From contig SLGU01000052.1 in NCBI GenBank assembly GCA_007136525.1, positions 1-10,899 on the forward strand: a DNA stretch of 10,899 nucleotides, written 5' to 3'. Position numbers and translations under genes: made by a program. Of this stretch, positions 6,463-10,899 are shown in pieces. The stretch's first letter is position 1, and each line of letters starts with the position of its first letter. The DNA is from Desulfobacteraceae bacterium. Its GTDB lineage: Bacteria > Desulfobacterota > Desulfobacteria > Desulfobacterales > Desulfosalsimonadaceae. The notes under the pieces are model-generated. The model ran no database searches. It had not been told where the DNA came from and saw only the letters and a program-made list of their open reading frames with translations.

Positions 6463-9400
6463 CTATTCATCACGGGCGGACCGGTCCGGCCGGAGCATTT
6501 TACGGTTGTGAAACCAGAACGAAATATCGTCCATCAACCTGTAAAACAGTGGCACAAAAAGAAGCGCCAGGGTGCTGGCCAGGATCATGCCGCCCACCAC
6601 GACGGTGCCGATCTCCCTGCGGCTGGCAGAGCCCGCGCCGGTTGCAAAGACCAGCGGAAGGGTACCGATGATAAATGTCAGGGCGGTCATGGTGATGGCC
6701 CGGAATCTCTGCCGGGCCGCTGAAAGGGCTGCCTCCATTGACGTCATGCCTTCCAGCTCCCGGTTCTGGGCCGCAAACGCAACAATCAGGATGGCGTTTT
6801 TGGCTGCCAGCCCGATAAGTACGAGAAGCCCCACCTGAAAATAAATATCGTTTGGATACCCCCTTACCATGGCCCCAAGGGTTGCCCCCAGCACACCGAA
6901 GGGCACAGCCGAGGCAACCGCCAAAGGCAGGCTCCATCGCTCATACTGGGCCGCCAGGATCAGGAGAACCATGACCAGTCCCATTCCGAAAGCCAATCTG
7001 CCGGCACCGGCTGCAGCATCCAGCTGGTAAGCCTCGCCAATCCAGCCAATGGACGCATTGCCGTCGGTCAGCACCTGCACGGCAGCCGCTTCCATTGCCG
7101 CCTTGGCCTGACCGGTTGTGTAACCGGGCGCGGCATCAGCCATGATCCGGGCAGCGCTGTTCATGTTAAACCGGTTGATGATGTCCGGCCCGAGAACGCT
7201 ATCCAGCGTCACCAGGCTGCTCAAAGGCAGCATTTCGCCATGGACGGACCTGACAAACACCTTGTTGAGATCCTCCGGCCGGCTTCTGAACTCCTTTTCC
7301 GATTGGAGGTTGACCTGCCAGTTCCGGCCGAACAACGTAAAGTCATTGACATACAGGGCGCCGAAAGTGCTTTGCATGGTCTCAAAGATCTGGTTGATGG
7401 GTACGCCCATGTCCCGGGCCTTTTCCCGGTCCACCCTTGCCTGGTACCTTGGGATATCGGCATCAAAGATGGTCCTGGCATTGGTCAGTTCAGGGCGGGC
7501 ATTGGCGGCCGCCATGAATTTGCCGGCCTCGGCAGCGATTTCCTGTGGTGACGGGTCACCGCGGACCTCCAGGTAACCCTCGACGCCCCCGGTCAGGGAG
7601 AGTCCCACGATTGGCGGCGGCACAAAGGCAAATATGTTGGCTTCGGGAATGCCGAAGCCCATGCCCATGATCCGCCGGGTCAGGGAGAGGGCATCCTGCC
7701 CCGGCCCCGTCCGATCATCCCAGTCGGCCAGGTTGATAAACCCCATCCCCATGTTTGTACGCATGGCAAAATGAAACATATCGATGCCGGCTACGGACGC
7801 GAAATCCTGCACCTCGTCCATGCCCATGAGCATACCTGTGATCCGGTCACGGACCTGCTCCGTCCTGGAGAGCGCCGAAACCGGTGGCAACTGGTAAATC
7901 ACCAGGGCAAGGCCCTGGTCTTCCTGGGGTACCAACCCCGGGGGAAGTCGGTCCACTGCATAATATGTTCCCCCGGCGATGCCGGCAAATAGCAGGCATC
8001 CGACAACGGCGTGGCGCAGCAGTTTCCCCACCCCCCAGACAAATGCATCGGTAAGCCTTTCAAAGGCCCGGTTGAACAGGACAAAAGGCTTCAGTGCCTT
8101 GTGACGCTGACGGTCCAGAAGCAGCGCACACATGGCCGGGGTCAGGGTCAGCGCCACAATACCGGAAACCACCACGGAAATAGCGATGGTCACGGCAAAC
8201 TGGCGATAAAGCTCCCCGGTCATGCCGCCCAGAAACGCCACCGGCGCAAACACCGCCACAAGGACCAGGGAGGACGAGAGAACGGCGCCGGCCACCTGCT
8301 GCATGGTTTCAATGGACGCCTCCCTGGCCTTGAGCCCCTTTTCAGCCATGAGCCGGTCGACATTTTCCATAACGATAATGGCATTATCCACGACGATCCC
8401 GATGGATAGCACCAGGCCGAACAGGGTGAGCAGGTTCACGGAGAAGCCCAGGGCCAGCATCCCCACAAACGTGCCGATCAGTGACACCGGTATGGCAATC
8501 ACTGGTATCAGGGTGGCTCTCAGGCGCTGCAAAAACAGGAAGGTCACCAGCACCACCAGGCCCACGGCCGCCATCAGGGTAACCAGCACCTCCCGGATGG
8601 AAACCTGGACGAATTCGGTCGAATCATAGGCAATGCGATAGGACATCCCCTCGGGAAATGACGGGGACAGGCGTTTGAAAGTATCATGGACGGATGCAGA
8701 TGTTTCCAGTGCATTGGCACCGGGCTGCAGGTAAATGCCCATCGCAACCGCTGGCTGCCCATTATAAATCGTTGAAAAAGCGTAATTCTGGGACCCCAAT
8801 TCCGCCCGGGCCACGTCACCCAGCCGAAGAATGTTTCCGCTGTCACCGGCGCGCAGGATGATTTCTTCAAATTCAGCCGGATCTGACAACTGCCCGGCGG
8901 TGGTGACGGTATAGGTGAAGGCAAGATCATCCGATGCGGGTTCAGCGCCAATCTGTCCGGCGGCATAATGGGCGCTCTGCTCGCGGATGGCTGTGGCCAT
9001 TTCGGATGGGGTCACCCCAAAACGCGCCAGCTTGTCCGGCTCGAACCAGATCCGCATTGAATAATCCCGGGTACCGAAGAGGGCTGCATTCCCGATCCCG
9101 GGAAGACGCACCAACTCGTCAAGCACGTTCAGCAGGGCGTAATTTGCCATGAACAGGGCATCCCGACTGCTGTCCGGGGAAAACAGCACCGGCACCATCA
9201 GGATCGTCGTTGACCGGGCTTCGACCCGCACGCCGCGATCCCTGACCCCCTGGGGAAGGCGCGGCAGGGCCGCCTGTACCCGGTTGTTGACATTGATCGC
9301 GGCCTGGTCGGGGTCCGTGCCGATCTCAAAGGACACGTCAATCCTCAGGGAACCGGCGTCCGTGGATACGGACGACATGTAGATCATGTTGTCAACCCCG

Positions 9401-9609
9401 TTGATTTCCTTTTCCAGGGGGGCTGCCACGGATTCGGCCATGACTTCAGCGCTGGCGCCGGGGTATAAGGCCGATACCACGATCTGGGGAGGCACGACAT
9501 CCGGATACTGCTCCACCGGCAGGACACGCAGGGCTGCGGTTCCGGCAATGATAATGACGATGGAAATCACCGACGCAAAAATCGGCCGGTCAATGAAAAA
9601 GCGCAGCAT
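6463..9609 (-). CDS. acrB: AcrB/MexB-type RND multidrug efflux permease (HAE1 family)
   Basis: A 1048-residue inner-membrane proton-driven drug exporter, essentially AcrB length. The start FFIDRPIFASVISI and the following PVEQYPDVVPP and YPGASAE are classic HAE1 sequence. TM1 is at about 10-29, the first porter region at about 30-340, TM2-6 at about 341-495, TM7 at about 535-552, the second porter region to about 868, and TM8-12 to about 1030. The TM4 proton site reads GIVVDNAII: Asp408 matches AcrB Asp407, but Asn409 replaces AcrB Asp408. TM10 keeps Lys937 in GLAAKNAILIV (AcrB Lys940). FGGS-like FLGGMTGELYRQFA (459-472) is also present. The ATG overlaps the fusion-protein stop by one base (TAATG) and has AGGAGG 7 bases upstream, so the two are translationally coupled. 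No outer-membrane factor gene follows; the next gene downstream is the phosphorylase. Substrates cannot be told from sequence. Confidence 0.96.
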   Translation of the reverse strand: MLRFFIDRPIFASVISIVIIIAGTAALRVLPVEQYPDVVPPQIVVSALYPGASAEVMAESVAAPLEKEINGVDNMIYMSSVSTDAGSLRIDVSFEIGTDPDQAAINVNNRVQAALPRLPQGVRDRGVRVEARSTTILMVPVLFSPDSSRDALFMANYALLNVLDELVRLPGIGNAALFGTRDYSMRIWFEPDKLARFGVTPSEMATAIREQSAHYAAGQIGAEPASDDLAFTYTVTTAGQLSDPAEFEEIILRAGDSGNILRLGDVARAELGSQNYAFSTIYNGQPAVAMGIYLQPGANALETSASVHDTFKRLSPSFPEGMSYRIAYDSTEFVQVSIREVLVTLMAAVGLVVLVTFLFLQRLRATLIPVIAIPVSLIGTFVGMLALGFSVNLLTLFGLVLSIGIVVDNAIIVMENVDRLMAEKGLKAREASIETMQQVAGAVLSSSLVLVAVFAPVAFLGGMTGELYRQFAVTIAISVVVSGIVALTLTPAMCALLLDRQRHKALKPFVLFNRAFERLTDAFVWGVGKLLRHAVVGCLLFAGIAGGTYYAVDRLPPGLVPQEDQGLALVIYQLPPVSALSRTEQVRDRITGMLMGMDEVQDFASVAGIDMFHFAMRTNMGMGFINLADWDDRTGPGQDALSLTRRIMGMGFGIPEANIFAFVPPPIVGLSLTGGVEGYLEVRGDPSPQEIAAEAGKFMAAANARPELTNARTIFDADIPRYQARVDREKARDMGVPINQIFETMQSTFGALYVNDFTLFGRNWQVNLQSEKEFRSRPEDLNKVFVRSVHGEMLPLSSLVTLDSVLGPDIINRFNMNSAARIMADAAPGYTTGQAKAAMEAAAVQVLTDGNASIGWIGEAYQLDAAAGAGRLAFGMGLVMVLLILAAQYERWSLPLAVASAVPFGVLGATLGAMVRGYPNDIYFQVGLLVLIGLAAKNAILIVAFAAQNRELEGMTSMEAALSAARQRFRAITMTALTFIIGTLPLVFATGAGSASRREIGTVVVGGMILASTLALLFVPLFYRLMDDISFWFHNRKMLRPDRSARDE

Positions 9610-10781
9610 TACCTCGCCTCCTCTCCGGACGGACCGCCCTCAGGCGCCGGAACCGAAACCTTCATCCCGTCCCGCAACGCCACGTGGCCGCTGACAACGA
9701 CCCTTTCGCCGGCTTCAAGCCCTTCGACTACAGCCTGCCGGCCATTGATGACCGGCCCTATCCGAACCGTGCGGGCATGGGCGATGTCATCGTCATCCAC
9801 CACAAAAATACGAAAACCCTCACGATCCCGGCTAACAGCAGACTCGGGAATAAAAAACACGTCCGCCAATTCTTCCAGCCGTATCCGGATGCGAACGAAC
9901 TGCCCGGGCACCAGCATTTTTTGAGGATTCGGGAATACGGCACGGGCCATGACGGTGCCCGTGTCCGGATCAATGGTGCTTGCCGTGAAGTCGATCTCTC
10001 CTTTTTGATCATATTCCGTGCCGTCCGGCAGGATAAGCGTCGCCTCACAGTGATGCGCCTTGCCGTCAGGGCAGGCAAGGCCTTCACGGGCGGTACGCTG
10101 AAGAATGGCATCTTTTTCCGGGAGCGCAAAACGCACGTGGACGGGATCCTGCCGGGTTATGGTGGTCAGCAGCTGACCGGCTTCAATCAGGTTCCCCTCT
10201 GAAAGGGATTCCATACCCGTAACCCCTGCCAGGGGGGCCTGAACCTTTGTATAACGAAGATTGCGGCGGGCATCGGCCGTGACCGCATCCGCTAAAGCCA
10301 TGCGGGCTTGTGCCAACGCGTAATCCGTTTCCGCCTGGTCATGATCCCGTTCACTGACCAGTTCCTGGGCATGCAAACTGGAATACCGGGACCACTGCCT
10401 TTCCGCATGGCGATAGTACGCGCGTGCGACGGCAAGTTCGGCCTCTGCCCGTTGAAATGCGATTTCAAATGGTTCAGGGTCAATTTCAAACAAAACATCA
10501 TCTTTTTCGACCGCCGCCCCCTCTTCATGTTGCCTTTTCTCGAGGATGCCGGGCACCCGGGCACGCACCTGGACCTGCCTGGAGCCATGAATGCGGGCGG
10601 GATAATCCCGGTAAACAACTGTATCGGAAGGCGCCACGGGAACGACGACCACCGGGGGGGGCGGCATCTGTCGGGCAAAGATATCGACCGGCCGGTCGAA
10701 TGCAACCAAAAGCACACACATCAAAAGGGACAGAACGACCCCCTTTACCTGAAACGTATACAACAAACCTGATATTCCCAT
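9609..10781 (-). CDS. acrA: AcrA/MexA-type membrane fusion protein of RND efflux pump
   Basis: A 390-residue periplasmic adaptor that links the RND permease to an outer-membrane channel. It has an N-terminal hydrophobic segment (about 12-27) that is a signal or membrane anchor; LLMC is not a good lipobox, so an uncleaved anchor is possible. Then come a Pro/Val-rich linker (about 40-50) and the first lipoyl half with VQVRARVPGIL (70-80) and FEIDPEPFEIAFQRAEAELA (98-117). An alpha-helical hairpin spans about 107-175, and the second lipoyl half has YTKVQAPLAGVTG (177-189) with EGNLIEAGQ (195-203). A beta-barrel (about 213-300) and a C-terminal membrane-proximal domain follow. The order and spacing match AcrA. 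The ATG at 10781 is preferred, with GGAGGG 4 bases upstream; an in-frame GTG at 10808 would add nine residues that include this ribosome binding site. It is the first gene of the pump operon and overlaps the permease ATG by one base. Confidence 0.95.
   Translation of the reverse strand: MGISGLLYTFQVKGVVLSLLMCVLLVAFDRPVDIFARQMPPPPVVVVPVAPSDTVVYRDYPARIHGSRQVQVRARVPGILEKRQHEEGAAVEKDDVLFEIDPEPFEIAFQRAEAELAVARAYYRHAERQWSRYSSLHAQELVSERDHDQAETDYALAQARMALADAVTADARRNLRYTKVQAPLAGVTGMESLSEGNLIEAGQLLTTITRQDPVHVRFALPEKDAILQRTAREGLACPDGKAHHCEATLILPDGTEYDQKGEIDFTASTIDPDTGTVMARAVFPNPQKMLVPGQFVRIRIRLEELADVFFIPESAVSRDREGFRIFVVDDDDIAHARTVRIGPVINGRQAVVEGLEAGERVVVSGHVALRDGMKVSVPAPEGGPSGEEAR
9617..9622 (-). promoter_or_regulatory. 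Strong ribosome binding site for the RND permease gene
   Basis: AGGAGG lies 7 bases before the ATG at 9609, inside the 3' end of the fusion-protein gene. With the TAATG junction it suggests efficient, coupled translation of the permease. Confidence 0.8.
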
Positions 10782-10785
10782 GCAT

Positions 10786-10791
10786 CCCTCC
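10786..10791 (-). promoter_or_regulatory. Strong ribosome binding site deciding the fusion-protein start
   Basis: GGAGGG ends 4 bases before the ATG at 10781. This argues against the in-frame GTG at 10808, which would place the Shine-Dalgarno inside the coding sequence. Confidence 0.8.
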
Positions 10792-10899
10792 GGTGAACAT
10801 GATGGCACAAGGTCGCCCTCCAGGAGCCCCTTGCCTACAAGCTATCTCAAAATAATCTAACACCCTCTGGCGGCGTTGTGAGGCTCTTCAAAATGCTCA
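10792..10899. other. Upstream region of the efflux operon, no gene seen
   Basis: This is non-coding sequence at the window edge. It includes an imperfect palindrome at 10809-10832 (aagg...cctt ends with a CTCC-A-GGAG core on the plus strand) and an AT-rich patch around 10843-10862. I see no convincing sigma70 promoter; the best -10-like hexamer, TAGATT on the minus strand at about 10854-10859, has no -35 partner. A regulator gene for the pump, if present, would lie beyond the window. Confidence 0.4.

Overview
The window holds seven complete genes, all on the minus strand and tightly packed. The longest gene-free stretches are about 115 bases, and I see no tRNA, rRNA, CRISPR array, insertion sequence or attachment site. 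Gene content and protein character suggest a Gram-negative bacterium with an outer membrane. A deltaproteobacterial (Desulfobacterota-like) source is my best guess, because MlaA-MlaC-MMPL clusters and MtaD/PNP pairs look familiar from there. That assignment is inference, not shown by any marker.

Read in the direction of transcription (high to low coordinates), there are three modules. (1) 10781-6463: an AcrA-type membrane fusion protein and an AcrB-type RND multidrug pump, joined by a one-base TAATG overlap. No outer-membrane channel gene lies in the window. (2) 6348-4191: a trimeric-type purine nucleoside phosphorylase and an MtaD-type amidohydrolase, overlapping by 8 bases. The deaminase, together with a Leu where ordinary PNPs carry the ribose-contacting His, suggests a methylthioadenosine to methylthioinosine to hypoxanthine salvage route. 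(3) 4130-20: MlaA (outer-membrane lipid protein), MlaC (periplasmic lipid shuttle) and a 12-TM MMPL/HpnN-like RND transporter, separated by 4 and 9 bases. This looks like a lipid-trafficking chain in which an RND protein stands where the MlaFEDB ABC complex stands in E. coli.

The most unusual thing in the window is in module 3. MlaA carries a run of twelve Asp-Glu-Phe-type triplets, encoded by 9-bp DNA repeats, between its signal peptide and its domain. The MMPL transporter two genes downstream carries a shorter segment of the same composition in its second periplasmic domain. Two partners of one presumed pathway therefore share an acidic-phenylalanine low-complexity tag. It could be a docking element for MlaC or a metal-binding or extended linker, or the product of a repeat spreading within the locus.

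The gap before module 2 contains two crossing 7-bp inverted repeats, one followed by a T-run, that may be a terminator or attenuator. The 118 bases at the right edge hold the upstream region of the pump operon, with a strong ribosome binding site but no convincing promoter.
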